A stretch of 64,000 bases of DNA. Origin: Tremella fuciformis. Taxonomy: Eukaryota > Basidiomycota > Tremellomycetes > Tremellales > Tremellaceae. The DNA is taken from contig CP136490.1 of assembly GCA_032768795.1 (NCBI GenBank), positions 992,001-1,056,000 of the forward strand. Direction: 5' to 3'. Position 1 is the first letter of the stretch. The number at the start of each line of letters is the position of its first letter. Below, piece after piece: positions 1 through 12,188 of this stretch. The notes beneath the pieces are model-generated. The model did no database searches and was not told where the DNA came from. It worked only from the letters and a program-made list of their open reading frames with translations. The position numbers and the translations under genes are program-made.

Positions 1-497
1 GTCCTAGTGTCCCACGGGATTCCAAGTACACGGCCAGGAAGAGGAGGGTCCAATTCTAGATTTATGTACTTTCACGTCCTGGGACCTTTGACGACATTTC
101 ACGACTATCATGCACTTCTGCACAATCAACGGTCTGATTGACATGTGGCAACAACAGCATTCTTCACCGATTGCACAGGGGAAAATGCATCTTGGTCAGA
201 GGGAAGAGGTACTTGCAGATACGGATTGATATGCAGAACTTGCGCGCCCATTTGCCTCCTCTTGCTTCTTCACCTTGTAGATATGAATGAACCTTAGATA
301 GCGGGGCGGCATTTGCAGCAAGATTGAGGACTGGCAGTCGTTGTGATTCATGGCAGATGCAAGTGAAGGTCGTAGTGATTGACACATTCCGGGCTTTGAT
401 TCATGAAGCATTTGCACAAATTGGAGGTACTTCTTGCTCTTTATTCACAGTTGTGGTATTTGACAGAAACGTTGCGTTGACTGTTAGTTCCACGCGC
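1..497. other. Flank and 3' region of the Tra2-like gene
   Basis: This stretch lies downstream of the minus-strand Tra2-like stop codon. Only short, mutually overlapping open frames are present, with no domain or splice pattern that supports a gene. It probably holds the 3' UTR of the Tra2-like gene plus intergenic DNA. Confidence 0.5.
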
Positions 498-2073
498 CTA
501 GTACCTTGACGCCTCGGTTGCAGCAGGGGCGTCGTAGTCGCGGACAGGCAGAGGAGCCCGGCGGTCGTCATCGTCATACCTTCTGCGACCAGCATCGGGG
601 CTGTCATGTCAGCTGACGTTCTCACAATGGTGTTTCCACCTGACCTGATTGATCTCTTGCGGGGTGGCAGGTCGTCACGCTCATCTCGCCTGCTTCGCCC
701 GCCGTAAGGGTCATCATCACGGCTTCTATAAGGCCTGCAATTCAGTACCAAGTTCTAGGTGCTTGAGATGCGGAACTCACCTGTCCCTCATGCGGTCACG
801 GTCATCGTAGCCGCCGCGACCACCGTAGTCGCGACGGTCTTCGAAACGGCCGCCGCCGCCGCCATACGGAGCACCTCGGCGATCATCGTATCCACCGCGA
901 CCATAGCCGCCGCGCTCTTCGTCTGGAGGTCAGATTTGGGGTCTGCAAGTCACAGAAGCTTACGCACAGATGGGTCGCTTGACACCAAGGTACTCGCCAG
1001 GAGTAGGCGCATGAGGTCGCTGGGTGGCGGAAAAGTCGACACGAACGGCGCGTCCATGGAGTAGCAGGCCGTTGAGCTTCTCGACGCAAAGCTGCGCGTC
1101 CTCGACTGTGCGCATCGTGATGAAGCCAAAGCCGCGCGACCGGTCGGTCTGGGAATCAGCCCGACTACTGGCTTCCTTTAATCGGCACAGCTTGGCTCAC
1201 CCTCTGATCGTAGACGATGACCACCTTCTCGACTTCGCCATACCTGGCAAACTCGTCTTCGAGATCACGCTCGCGGGTGCGCACGCTCAGGCCGAACACG
1301 CCCAACACGTTGGTAGGCTCCACGCGAGCCGGCGCATGCCTCGGGCGGGCAGGAGGCGGGTGAAGCGCCTCTCTGATCCGATTGTCGCCATTGGGAATGG
1401 CGCGTTCAGCGACGGGCGGCGGGATGGGTGAGGGCGTCCGAGGGACGGGGATGTACGAGTCGGCAGTGATGATTTCCTCAAAAGTCATGGTCGGTTGAGG
1501 AGATGATGGACGGCGAGGAGAGATGCAGAAGGCAAGGTGTTAGCCCACGTCTTGCTGTCTACGCAGCGCGGGTTTCAAGGAATGGACATAAAGGAGAGCA
1601 TGGTGGTGGTGAGACAAAGGATGGGCAGCGGCTTCTCCTTGATCGACAAGTGTCATCGAGCCAGCCCCGAGTTCGAGTATGAATGAATAGAGAGATAAGG
1701 TTTCGTCATGTTCAGACTCACCCGTCACGCCCGCCGGCGCCGGCACCAGGCGGCGGCCGCCCATCGAAACGGTCCCTGGGGGGGGCATCATACCTGTCAC
1801 GCCCCCCACCATACCCTCCGCCGTTGCCATACCGGCCTTCGTCAGCATCGCGCCTAGGTCCTGAGGGTGGTCCTCCAGACGCAGGTCCCGAGGGCGGAGG
1901 AGGTCTCGAGTCGTATCCTCTGCTCTCGTAGCCGCCCGACGCAGGAGCTCGAGGGGGAGATCTGGGCGCCCATGTGTCCCTCGAGATGGGGACGTTGGCG
2001 GATGAGAAGTCCTGCGAGTCAGACCGGAGCTGAATTCGAAGTCTTGGATGTGATCGGGAGGCGAACTGACCAT
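498..2073 (-). CDS. Transformer-2-type SR splicing factor (single RRM)
   Basis: A nuclear RNA-binding protein expected to bind exonic enhancers and guide splice-site choice. Seven exons (498-600, 645-734, 781-922, 968-1148, 1201-1372, 1722-2011, 2071-2073) join in frame to 326 residues. The N-terminus is Arg/Ser/Gly/Pro-rich. One RRM follows at about residues 113-190, with RNP2-like LGVFGLS and RNP1 RGFGFITM. Directly after it comes the Tra2 signature linker RPHAPTPGEYLG (animal Tra2 has RPHTPTPGIYMG), then a tail rich in RGGY and YDD repeats. The linker is what separates Tra2 from general SR proteins. The first exon in this model is only ATG; an alternative start is the ATG at 1488 inside the long intron. 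A Helitron lies 55 bp upstream of the start. The family call is strong; the N-terminal exons are less certain. Confidence 0.85.
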
Positions 2074-2128
2074 TATGCTTGTCTCCGCCAAGCCTCGTAC
2101 AGTCACAGTGAGAGGAAGGAGAAAGAAA

Positions 2129-2811
2129 CTAGGTAGATCGTGCAGGAAAGTGCGCGATAGGGCGTAGCTCGTTATTTCAATTCTTTTTTAGCTCTGAATT
2201 TCTAATCAGGTATTCAAGTTATTGGTTCTCAGGCAATTTGGAAAACCTAATGCAATTCCTTGTTCTTTGGTTCCGTTAGACATGGGGGGGTGGGACACCC
2301 CCCCAAGACCCCCCCTTGCGCCTAGCGGCGCAGCCATCGCAGCCCTTACGGGTCAAGCATCCGGCAAAGCCGGATGTACTGTAGAACATTGATTAGTTGC
2401 AAGCTAAAGCACTTCATCAAGAGATGTGCAAGTGCTTGTTGGGCATGCTAGGCTGATCAGATGATCATAGGCATGCCAAGCTGGTCACAGGGGCTATGTC
2501 ACAGCTGCCACCTGGCAAGCCTATTGCAGTCTTGTCAGACTTGCGCTATTGTAACCATTTTGGTGCAATGATAGGGCAGGGTATGGCAGTAGCTATGTAG
2601 GCGATTGGTTCTGCTACAGAGATCATTCCATGCATCAGCCTCATGCATAGATCTTTATTCTCTGATGAAAGGCAATTTGGCAAGGACACAATGCATATTA
2701 GGATTGTGCTGATGAAATCAGAATGGCCGGAATTTTCTTATTTAATTCCCCCATTTACCGTTTTCGTTCCAGGGACACCCGCAGAAATTCGCCCCGTAAG
2801 AGCTACGCTGA
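2129..2811 (-). mobile_element. Non-autonomous Helitron, copy A (683 bp)
   Basis: The element reads on the minus strand. Its 5' end is TCAGCGTAGCTC (2800-2811) and its 3' end is CTAG (2129-2132). An 8-bp hairpin with one mismatch (2137-2158) precedes the CTAG. The 9-mer GCGTAGCTC near the 5' end is repeated inverted (2162-2170) just before the hairpin. No coding capacity is seen. The same 683 bp occurs inverted at 44744-45426 with one base difference noticed. About 85 bp at the 5' end and the 3' end architecture match the 6.5-kb Helitron at 54495-61043, which could mobilise it. The host bases are T next to both ends if the element is taken as CAGCG...CTAG. A G/C-run block lies at 2283-2332. 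Confidence 0.9.
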
Positions 2812-3706
2812 TGATGCAGAGGCAAGGTTGAGGTGAACAGGACGGACGCCCGTGCCTACTCGTCGCTGGCCCACGTCGAGTTTGGAGAAATTGATCCCGT
2901 GGGTGGCACCCCAAGCCGAGCAACGAGCGCTGCAATGTGCCACACTCCGCCACACGCTTGTCCAGACCATGGATCACACACGAGTCTGGTCGTCTCGGTC
3001 AGGAGAGGGCTTGTCGGCACTGCCCTACGCCTGCTCGTCACCGATGTGGAAGCTTGCCCGATCCCCATGTTCAAGCTAAAAAGTTCAATTTGCCGCCCTC
3101 ACCGGTGTTTGAGCCCAGCGAGTCGCCAAAGGATGGCCGATGCACCGTAGCCGTCACCTGTCTCAGGTCAACTTGCCCCCTTTGGACATTCGGGCGTCAT
3201 TCCAGTGTTTGTGACACAGAGACGAAGCGAAGAGGCTGACAGGCGACATCCCTCCTCGACCCACGCCCTACGGCTGATCATTTCCCCTTGGTGACAGCAG
3301 CAAGCACCGTGCGGTAATTGAAAGGCAGCCTCCCTGTGCCAAGCAGCACTCTGGAGCTGGAGCTGCTGCGTGTGGGGCGTCGATCATTCCACGGCGGTGT
3401 GTCTGTGTTGCGGTCGGTCACGCCTAGACCAGGGGTTGTTCGCTTGCACCTTCCACTGTATTGCCTAATTGATCACTGCCCCCCCTCCCGCTCGGACCAT
3501 CGATATCCCCTCGTCGTCATCGGTCATCAAGTCGCTACCAGACCGTATCGCCGCCGAGGCCCTTCTCGTCATCGGCCTCGTCACCCGACTGTCAAACACA
3601 TAACAGATATATCGAGTGCTCGATCGACCGCCTCCCCTTCGTCTCCTCACCCACTTCCTCTCTTCATTCCAGCCATCCTCCAACACGTCCCACCCAACGT
3701 TTCGCA
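2812..3706. other. Intergenic/promoter stretch
   Basis: About 0.9 kb between the Helitron and the next plus-strand start. Several 60-130 codon open frames overlap on both strands, but none shows a domain or matching splice sites. The last 200 bp are pyrimidine-rich and fit a promoter and 5' UTR for the gene at 3707. Confidence 0.5.
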
Positions 3707-5093
3707 ATGATCAAGATTCGTCGCGTCTTGTCCTGCAGGACAATCAACAAGCTGGCCAAGAATGATGAAGAACCGAAGCCGCCTATACCCACGCTGTCAT
3801 CAGCGGTCGATGCACCGAAGGTGAGAGCCGAGCGCTCAACACAGTCTAACGCTTACCTTCCAGACGGAAGCGAGCACTGAGCCCTCTGCCAGCCCAGAAA
3901 CGTCGTTGCCACCTGTCTTACCTCTTCTTCCTGTCGAATACGTCAACCGACCTTCGCTCGACTTTGCCGACTCTCTACTTCCCACGACACGCCGCCGCTC
4001 ATGCTCACTCCCACCTGGCTCCAACGGCCAAACACGACTGGGCGATGACGACAACGGTCAACCATGGCGTTCTTCCGAGTCATGGAAGCGAGCGCTCGCT
4101 CGCAGCTCGCCCACCCAGTCCACGTCCCTCATCAGTGCAACATCAGCACCAATAGACGTCCCTGAGGCTGACGGGCCGGCCCTGCCAACGTCACGGACAT
4201 TCCCTTTGTTCGCACCCCCAGCGCCCTTTCCAACAGCGAGAGCTTCCACCACAACCCACTTCGCCACAACCTATAGACGAGGACACGATGGGCCGAGGGT
4301 CGAAATCGAATTCTGCGATCCTTTCCAAAGCGGCCACGCAACCCGACTCCCGCCCACACCTGTGTCACCTACATTCGGCTCCACCTTCCCTTCGCCCTTC
4401 CCCGGTGGCAGCCGAACCTACAAGGGCTTGTCGGTCGTCTCGGCCTTCTCGGCAACGACAGTCTCATCTGCCGAGTCCGAGTGCGAGCTGGATCTGCTAC
4501 CTCTGACTCCGGAGAGCGTTGGATCCATGTTACATTCGCCGTCATTCAGCGACATCAACAAGACGCCCATCTCGTGGGGGCGCAAATCGTCCATCGTCTC
4601 CTCGTCTTCAGGATTGCACGCAGTGGGACCGCCCAGCCCATCCACACCCCTGAGACGCGGGACATGCGGGCTCGGACTCGAGGGCATGCCGTCCAGTCCG
4701 GTCACTCCGACGCCGGCAGCTCGACAAGGGCTCGACGCCCCGCCCTCGAGACCTGCTCGGCCCGCATCGCTAGACCTCTCAGCCGACGCGGTCATAGGAC
4801 GCGAGGTATACGAGGATTTGCCGACACCTGAGCTCGACAGGAGCACGATGACGTCCGAGTCGAGCCTGCTCGATACTCCAGCTCAGTATGAAGATTTGAC
4901 TTTGCCAATGACTCCACCCAGTCCCACACTGCCACTCCGGCTCAAGGTGATTCGGAAGCCAAGCCGGGCGGGGTCGCACCAGAAGACTGTCGTCTCGGAT
5001 TCAAGCCGTCACCAAGACGGGACACACGGCTCAGAAGGCGTGCATTCCTCGTCAGTCCGACGAGACAAGCTGTATTCGCACGGCTGGATTTGA
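3707..5093 (+). CDS. Hypothetical Ser/Pro-rich protein
   Basis: Two exons (3707-3820 and 3864-5093) give 447 residues. The start ATG follows a CT-rich leader and opens with MIKIRRVLSCRTINKLAK; the intron has a GTGAGA donor, a CTAAC branch point and a CAG acceptor. The protein is mostly low complexity and rich in Ser, Pro and Thr, with repeated short Thr-Pro and Ser-Pro sites that look like kinase targets. There is no membrane segment and no domain I recognise. It may be a cytoplasmic or nuclear scaffold or regulator, but function is unknown. It converges on the STYX-like gene 221 bp away. Confidence 0.75.
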
Positions 5094-5314
5094 CGGCCCG
5101 AGTGGTAATTCAGCGCCGGAGTAAGTTGGTTAGATGGTTAGATACCTTATTTTGCTTGCATTACGTTCCGGATACCGACATGGCAAATATGTGCGAGGAT
5201 CGGCAAACTTCATGACCGCGGCTTCTAGGCTACATGCATCATATTATACTGCACTCAGCTGGGGCTGTAACATTGCTGGCCATGCTCACCTCAGGAATTG
5301 ATAACGATCTTTCG

Positions 5315-6259
5315 TCATGACATCGTCACGTCTTGCTCTATTGCCATCGGCGGCATCATGATCGGGGCGGGTCGGCGAGGATGAGAATCATCGTCACTGA
5401 CGAGTAAGTCCACAGCAGTGCTCACAGAAGACGGCGAGACTCACTCGTCCATCTGTCTCTTGGACAATGAAGCCGAGCGTGGCGGGACAGCCTGCATCAT
5501 CTTTTGCGCGAGGTAGATCGGTTCGTACTCTTTGAGTTGGACTTGGAACTGGGATCAGCGCCGTCACACATTCTGACCAGGAAAAGCTAGCTCACGCTGA
5601 GGGGCGAGATGCAATATCGTCGTTGCTGGACAAACTGCAGTGCTTGCTCGTAATTCCAATCGTGCTTCCACATTAGATACCCCACGACAAGCGCAGGTGA
5701 CAGTGTGATACCGCCTATACCATCAGCTTGGCTGTACTTTGTGGCAATAACTGACCACTGCAGTGCACTAGGACGGTACCGCCCCCATTGATCGCCCCCT
5801 CAATGAAGCTCAAGCACGACGGGAAGACAGTGATGATGTTCTGGTCCTGCACACAATCAGCTCTTGATACCTGGGGGCCTCGCGGCCTGCTGACCATGCT
5901 ATCTGATATTTCCAAGGTCATGTACTGGAATTTGTCCGGGTGGCGAGGGTAGATGAGAGACGTCTCTTTACGGTCTCTTACACACAGCCTGGTCAATCAG
6001 CCCGCGATCCAATTGTATGGAGGCGAGAAGAGCTTGAGCTCACACGTGTGTAATTCCCAGCTCTTGCATTCTACTCGCGTGCAGACTGGCCTGGAATGGA
6101 CCTAGATACAGACCCGGCACGATGAGCTGAGCTTCGCGTCGCATCTCATAGCTCATCGTCAGCCCGCAGGCGATTAGACCTATATCCCACTCACCGCCAT
6201 TCCCCTGCGGTACCATTGGAGACCGTAGGGGTACGCGAGGGCCCAGCTACCGCGTTCAT
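5315..6259 (-). CDS. STYX-like dual-specificity pseudophosphatase
   Basis: Seven exons (5315-5396, 5445-5548, 5596-5714, 5756-5846, 5895-5988, 6044-6151, 6195-6259) give 220 residues, close to animal STYX. The N-terminal block WRYEMRREAQLIVPGLYLGP aligns with STYX EMRREMQEILPGLFLGP, and GITHVLCVRD follows as in STYX GITHIICIR. The phosphatase loop reads GTVLVHCSGGITLSPAL. The catalytic Cys is kept, but the HCX5R Arg is Leu, so it should bind but not hydrolyse phosphoproteins. Animal STYX is inactive by the opposite change, with Gly for Cys. The C-terminus is Asp-rich then Pro/Met-rich. A splice junction falls inside the loop (5714/5756), but the joined frame is unambiguous. In vivo partners are unknown. 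Confidence 0.85.
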
Positions 6260-6496
6260 GGCTGTCCAAGTGTCGCTGTGTGAGGCCGCTATCTCCTGCG
6301 ATCAAAGGTTGCTGCTGCAAGAATGGGAAGTGTAGCCGGACAGACAGCCCACGTGACTTCAGGGTAGACCATGTGGTGAAGCCCTGAACCGGGCCAGCAG
6401 CCGGGATTCAGCTGAAAGAGGCAGGAAGGGGTAGCTCTGTTCATCTCGCATCTCATTCTCTGCTTTGACTGAACGAGCAGGAAGTCGAGGCACACA

Positions 6497-7098
6497 ATGT
6501 CGGTCACAGCACCCGTTTACGACAAGTCGGACCCAAAAACAAATGCCAAGTGCGTCTTTTTAAGAGCTGTCTTTCCCTCCACTCGCCTTCCTATCAGCCG
6601 AAGGAATCGGCGAGCTGTTCTGGAGAAGAGCTGACCGTAGACTCTACCCATTCTCGCTGCCCACTGGTCCAGGATGGGAGGAGAAGAAGGGATGGTACTC
6701 GCAGACGGCGATGATGGGTGCAGGAGCCGGGATGTTCATCAAGAACCCTCTGTGGGTATTTCCTTGGCGCTATCTCGCCCCTCTTTCCAGCCCCGCGTGT
6801 TTCCATCCGGGTGGCATTCAGCTGGACGAGAAGATCAGCTATCTGTATTTGCGACACACCTCGGCTGACCCACAGCTTTGCCTACGGCTCGCTTGTCCTC
6901 GCGACGATCGGTCTGGCTGATCACGAGCCCCTCCGCGCCTCGAAAGACGAGATGAACCCGCTCATGTCGTTTGGGTAAGCGCACTTCCTCGCCTCGTCAG
7001 ATATCAATGCTGAGAGTTGTAGACTCGCCCTTGCTGGTCTGGTCACTGTCAACATGCCCCGTCTCATGCTGGCTCCCGAGCAGAAAGTGGAGGTATGA
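6497..7098 (+). CDS. Asterix/PAT10-like ER membrane protein (UPF0139)
   Basis: Four exons (6497-6549, 6641-6751, 6876-6974, 7023-7098) give 112 residues. After a polar N-terminus come two or three hydrophobic segments: GAGAGMFIKNPLFAYGSL, then MNPLMSFGLALAGLVTV followed by NMPRLM. The spacing and the pattern (small hydrophobic stretch, K/N-x-hydrophobic, an acidic linker, then a helix ending in a Met/Pro motif) match animal Asterix (WDR83OS). Asterix works with CCDC47 in the PAT complex, which shields polar transmembrane helices during membrane protein folding. The assignment rests on remembered family pattern rather than alignment; a different small ER protein is possible. It diverges from the STYX-like gene across 237 bp. 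Confidence 0.65.
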
Positions 7099-7615
7099 AA
7101 AGGAGACAAAAAGGGACCTCGGATGGAGGATGCACAGTGTTGTAAACGCTTCTAGCTGACCCACCTGATTGTCCCACAGTCACCCCTCTGACTCCCCATC
7201 CTGCAGATCTCGGGCCAGGTCTGCCCGACCGCACAGTCCGGAGGTGACAAGAAGCAACAGTGCAACTGCCTCAGGGGGGGGTCCTTTGCGGGGTCTACAA
7301 GCCGCATTGTCTCTTTACGACGACACCACTTTCCAGGGCCAAACCAGTCTACAACACGCTGTTCAACGCCCTCAATCGTCTTTGCATCTTCCCTTCTGTT
7401 CTCACTTCACACTCCAATCAATAGCATCATCATCCATCAACCGACCTGGCCTACCTCGCACACCACACGCCGTCCCGTCTCCGCCCCGCCTCGTGGCCCT
7501 CTCCCCTTCTCACGCCTCACGCTCGCGGCACCTACTTCTCTCCACCCCAATCCGACCCTCCGCCCCTCTTCCCCCTCTCTTCGCTCTTCAATCTCCTTAC
7601 CCGCCCAGTCGGATA
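7099..7615. other. Intergenic and CT-rich leader
   Basis: About 0.5 kb between two co-directional genes. The right half (about 7350-7610) is strongly pyrimidine-rich, typical of a basidiomycete promoter/5' UTR. An open frame runs in from 7169 in phase with the next gene, but its composition is that of leader DNA, so the ATG at 7616 was chosen. Confidence 0.5.
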
Positions 7616-9113
7616 ATGGACGACGTCTACCGCGCTAGACTTGTAGGTTCTCCCTCCAAGCAGCACATCGACATCGACGTCAACGCCAGCGGCACCCGGG
7701 TCACAGAGGACGTTACCGTCCGGCCACACCTCCACGGCAGCCCGGACCACGAGCCCACCGGGATCCCCATCCAGCTCCCGACCATCTACGTCAACCCCCT
7801 CTTGCCCAACCCGCCGCCGGCCCCTCCTGCGCCCGTGCCACCGCCCCCGCCTCCGCGCGAGCCACTCATCATTCCGATCCAGAGGGAGAGGTTCAGGGAG
7901 CGGTTCTGGATGTCGAGCTTCAGAAACGCTCATCCGCTAACGTGGATTGCGGTCACCATCAGTCTCTGCGCGCTTGTTCTGGGCGTGCCGAAAGGACACT
8001 TCCCTACTCTTACGGGAAGGCACAAAGACCTGCGGGTAGGTGCTGCCGGCGTGGTGGCTGACGAGACCGGGAGCTTTGTCGACTGATAGCAGGCACAAGA
8101 AAAGCTCGTCGCGGACCGCCTCGCCCTCCTAAGCCAGCTCTCGACCTTCCTGCCCCCGCCCCTGTCCAACCTGGTAGCACCTACCGTCGAGGGCTTCCCC
8201 AAGGATTGGCCCGCCGGATACTTTACCGACCGCCAGCAGCTCGAACTGCTTCGCAATGGTCTTGGCGGCATGCGATTCTGGAACACTGAGCTCGGCAATC
8301 TGTTCGGCGCTGGACTTGATGGCCCCGACAGGTGGTGGAGCGTCGAAGACATCGGTCGTGGTGCGAGTGTCGTCCGCTCTCGCGGCGAGGGCAAGGATAG
8401 AGAGGTCTGGGTGCTGCGAACCAACGCGGTCGAGGGGGACGACGGTGAGTCCTACCTTGCTGAACCTCACGGCCAGAGCACTCTTCCTGACGTTAGCCAA
8501 TGCTGCTCTCGTCTCTGCCCTGACACACTCGCTGCTCCTCCGAGACAAGCTCCAAGCGGAGATTGAGCACCTGCGCACGCTGCCGGCCCCGGTGTGCCCT
8601 GCCCCGCCGCCGATCCCCATCCAAGTGGGCAACATGGGCGTGCCCTTTGGTGGTGGGCCTGTGGGCGGAGGCGTTCCCCTAGGCGGAATGGGCATGGTGC
8701 CCAACTTTAGGCAGATGGAGCGGCCCGTCGTGATTGAAGAAGAAGACGACTTTTCCTCTGAGCGCAGGCGGGATGAGTGGGAGCGGCTCGAAGAGCGCAA
8801 GCGGCGCGAGAGGGAGAGGGAGAGGGAGGTGGAAGACCGCGAGCGCGCAGTGAGCAGGCGGGAGAAATGGGTCATCGATGAGATGCGGTGAGTTCTCCCC
8901 AATACGACAGAATCGGACTGACGGGCAGGAAACTCAGCGACAAGATTCAGTAAGCTCCTTTTCTTTTCACAGCTGGCCTGAACGGACATGGCTGAGCTGA
9001 CCCCTAGCGCCGAGGCGTCCGAGCTCACGCTTGAAGACAAGATCACCGAGCGGCTGAAGCAGTACCAGAGGCAGCTGTCGAGTCTCGCGGCCGAGGCAGA
9101 CCAGCACCACTAG
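7616..9113 (+). CDS. Hypothetical single-pass membrane protein with charged coiled coil
   Basis: Five exons (7616-8035, 8093-8444, 8497-8887, 8929-8949, 9008-9113) give 429 residues. The N-terminal third holds a Pro run (PPPAPPAPVPPPPPP, about residues 62-80), followed by one clear transmembrane segment (WIAVTISLCALVLGV, about 110-125). A globular part with WPAGYFTDRQQLELL and RFWNTELGN follows, then a Gly/Pro-rich stretch, then a long Glu/Arg-rich coiled coil (about 330-420). No known family is recognised. The layout of proline-rich tail, one membrane helix and coiled coil suggests a membrane-anchored tether or adaptor, but that is inference. Exon 4 is only 21 nt. Confidence 0.75.
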
Positions 9114-9403
9114 CTCTGACAAGCAAGTACATCTGCCCGCCATCCACCTGTACATCTCAGCCACGACTCTCGTCTTTCCTCGGAGACAGACGAAACGAAA
9201 CGAAAACGCGCGCGAATAGGGACGGTTCTTGTCGACTAGCCCAGGCCTCCTTGATCCACCCAACTGAGTATCCGTAGACTTAATACCTCGCACTGTGCAG
9301 AGATCCGATCCGTGCATACATACACACATACGTCCTACACGTCTCACCCCATGCTCCCATGTGCATGCATAACGTCCTGTGCCCCGTATCGACATCTCTT
9401 GCA

Positions 9404-10844
9404 TTAGGTGCCTTTCCCGCTCATCCGCCTGATCTCCTTGAACGCGTCCACGCCCGTCCCGGCCCCTCGGCCATGTGTGCGCTTGCCCTCCTGTCGCTGC
9501 TCCTTCGGGCCAAGATACGTCGGCAGCACGCTGCCCACCCTGACCAGATCCGCGCCTTGCGGCGGAGCACTGGAAGGCAGGCTGCTCGGGAAAGCGCGGA
9601 GGAGATCCTGGAAGTTGACGCTCCCCATGGGCGGGACGGGCGAGACGATGTTGTCCGATTTGAGCTGCTCGACCTGGTCGCGCGTGACGGTGAACAGGTT
9701 GGTCGGGAGCTTCTCAAGGAAGAACGCCTGGATCTTGCCGAGCCAGAAAGGCAGCGAGAGGATGGGGCGCCGGAGGTGCGCGTGGTCCAGTGTCATCTGC
9801 ATGATCTCGCGGTAGGTGAAGACTGCAGCAGGATCAGCGACCCCCAAGCATGAAAAGGAGAGGACGTGCTCTCTGGTCCGCCCGCTTCGATGATCTTGCC
9901 CCCGACTTGCTCGACGACACGCGGATCGTCCCGACAGCAGATCTCCACTGCGCGCGCTACGTCGCCTGCGTAGACGGGTCTGTGGCGATTAGCCCCGTTG
10001 ACGTAGCCTCGACGCAGCAAGAGAAGAGCTCACTGGAAGCGCGTGATGCCCCCTCCGAACACAGGCAAGAACGGCATATATCTTGCCATCGTCGCAAACC
10101 TCTTCTCCGTCAGCTGCATTCGGTCTCGATGTCATGGCAGCTGACAGTGAAGAACGAGTCGCCCGGTGCAAAGACGATGGACGGCCTGATGATCGTCGCA
10201 GTCGGACTGGCACGTAGAAAGGCTTCTTCCCCCGCTGCCTTGGTACGTTGACTGCCTGTCAGCCAGACTTGACAGCGATATGCTGACTGACTATGGCGTC
10301 ACTCCCGTCGCTTCCGCGCCAATGGCGGAGATCATAACCATCCGCCCTACACCCTTGTCCTTGGCGGCCTGGGCCACCCGGGCGGCACCGTCTTCCTGGA
10401 CAGCCTTCATCTGGCTGGCCGAGGCCGACAACAGTCCCGCGAGCGACACGACGGCCCCCGCGCCATCCAGTGCGCCCTCCAGGGCGGACACAGAGGAAGG
10501 GAGGGATATGTCGGCCGAGACGGGTGGTAATATCTGCGAGCCGAGGTGTGCCAGGCGGTCATGGACTACCTCGGGTCAGCGTCGAGGCTCTTCTGTGTCA
10601 TGCCGATGCGTGAGAGGTGTGCACTGACGGGGTTTTGGATTGCGCGAGACGAGGACGACTCGGTTCCGCGGGTCCGCTATGAGGGCTCGGGCGATATATC
10701 CCCCTGCTCGTCAGCCGGCTGCATAGTGTTCAGGTTGGGTCGGGGCGCACCCAAGAAGCCAGCACCGACGAGGACGATCTTGCGACTGCTCGGCCCGCTG
10801 GTAGAGGCTGCAGTCGCCAGGCGGCGAGTGAGTGTACTGCTCAT
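9404..10844 (-). CDS. Atypical SDR, NDUFA9/COQ11-like mitochondrial NAD(P)-binding protein
   Basis: The protein opens with a short Arg-rich, Ser/Thr-rich leader that could target mitochondria. A Rossmann motif follows, VLVGAGFLGGYIARAL, split by an intron. Further on are VVSLAGLLSAS, VGRMVMISAIGA and, near the C-terminus, VFTYREIMQMTL and FTVTRDQVEQLKSDNIV. The last block is typical of the complex I 39-kDa (NDUFA9) and related COQ11/MIOREX2 families. Members stabilise complex I or help coenzyme Q synthesis; which role applies here cannot be told from sequence alone. At least four introns interrupt it. It is co-directional with IPP isomerase, 271 bp downstream of it, with no evidence of a shared transcript. 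Confidence 0.8.
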
Positions 10845-11115
10845 CTCTCCAAATGTATTGCGTCCGTAGCTCGCCTCTGCCAGCCTATGTTCACGTCAAA
10901 TACCAAGAGAAGCGGATTGCTCTGGTCGGGTGAGGTCATTTCGCCGGCGGTAAACTGGGTTCACCGATCGTCGATCTTATCGTGCCTGGCCTCCGTCACA
11001 AGCTGCCTTCGCTCTTCGAAGACTATACGCCGTGCAATGCATGATTATGTATATACAAAGTCCCAAACGTGCAAAAGGGAAGGACCGCCTCCCCCGTCTG
11101 ACCAGACACCGCAAA

Positions 11116-12188
<1,073 letters not shown>

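Noticed and set aside
2283..2332. G/C-run block resembling a quadruplex or terminator
   Set aside because: Present identically in both 683-bp Helitrons, so it is part of the element; no independent role is supported.
8129..9046. 305-codon frame on the minus strand, Ser/Arg-rich
   Set aside because: Antisense to the coiled-coil gene; the plus-strand exons have good splice sites and coding character.
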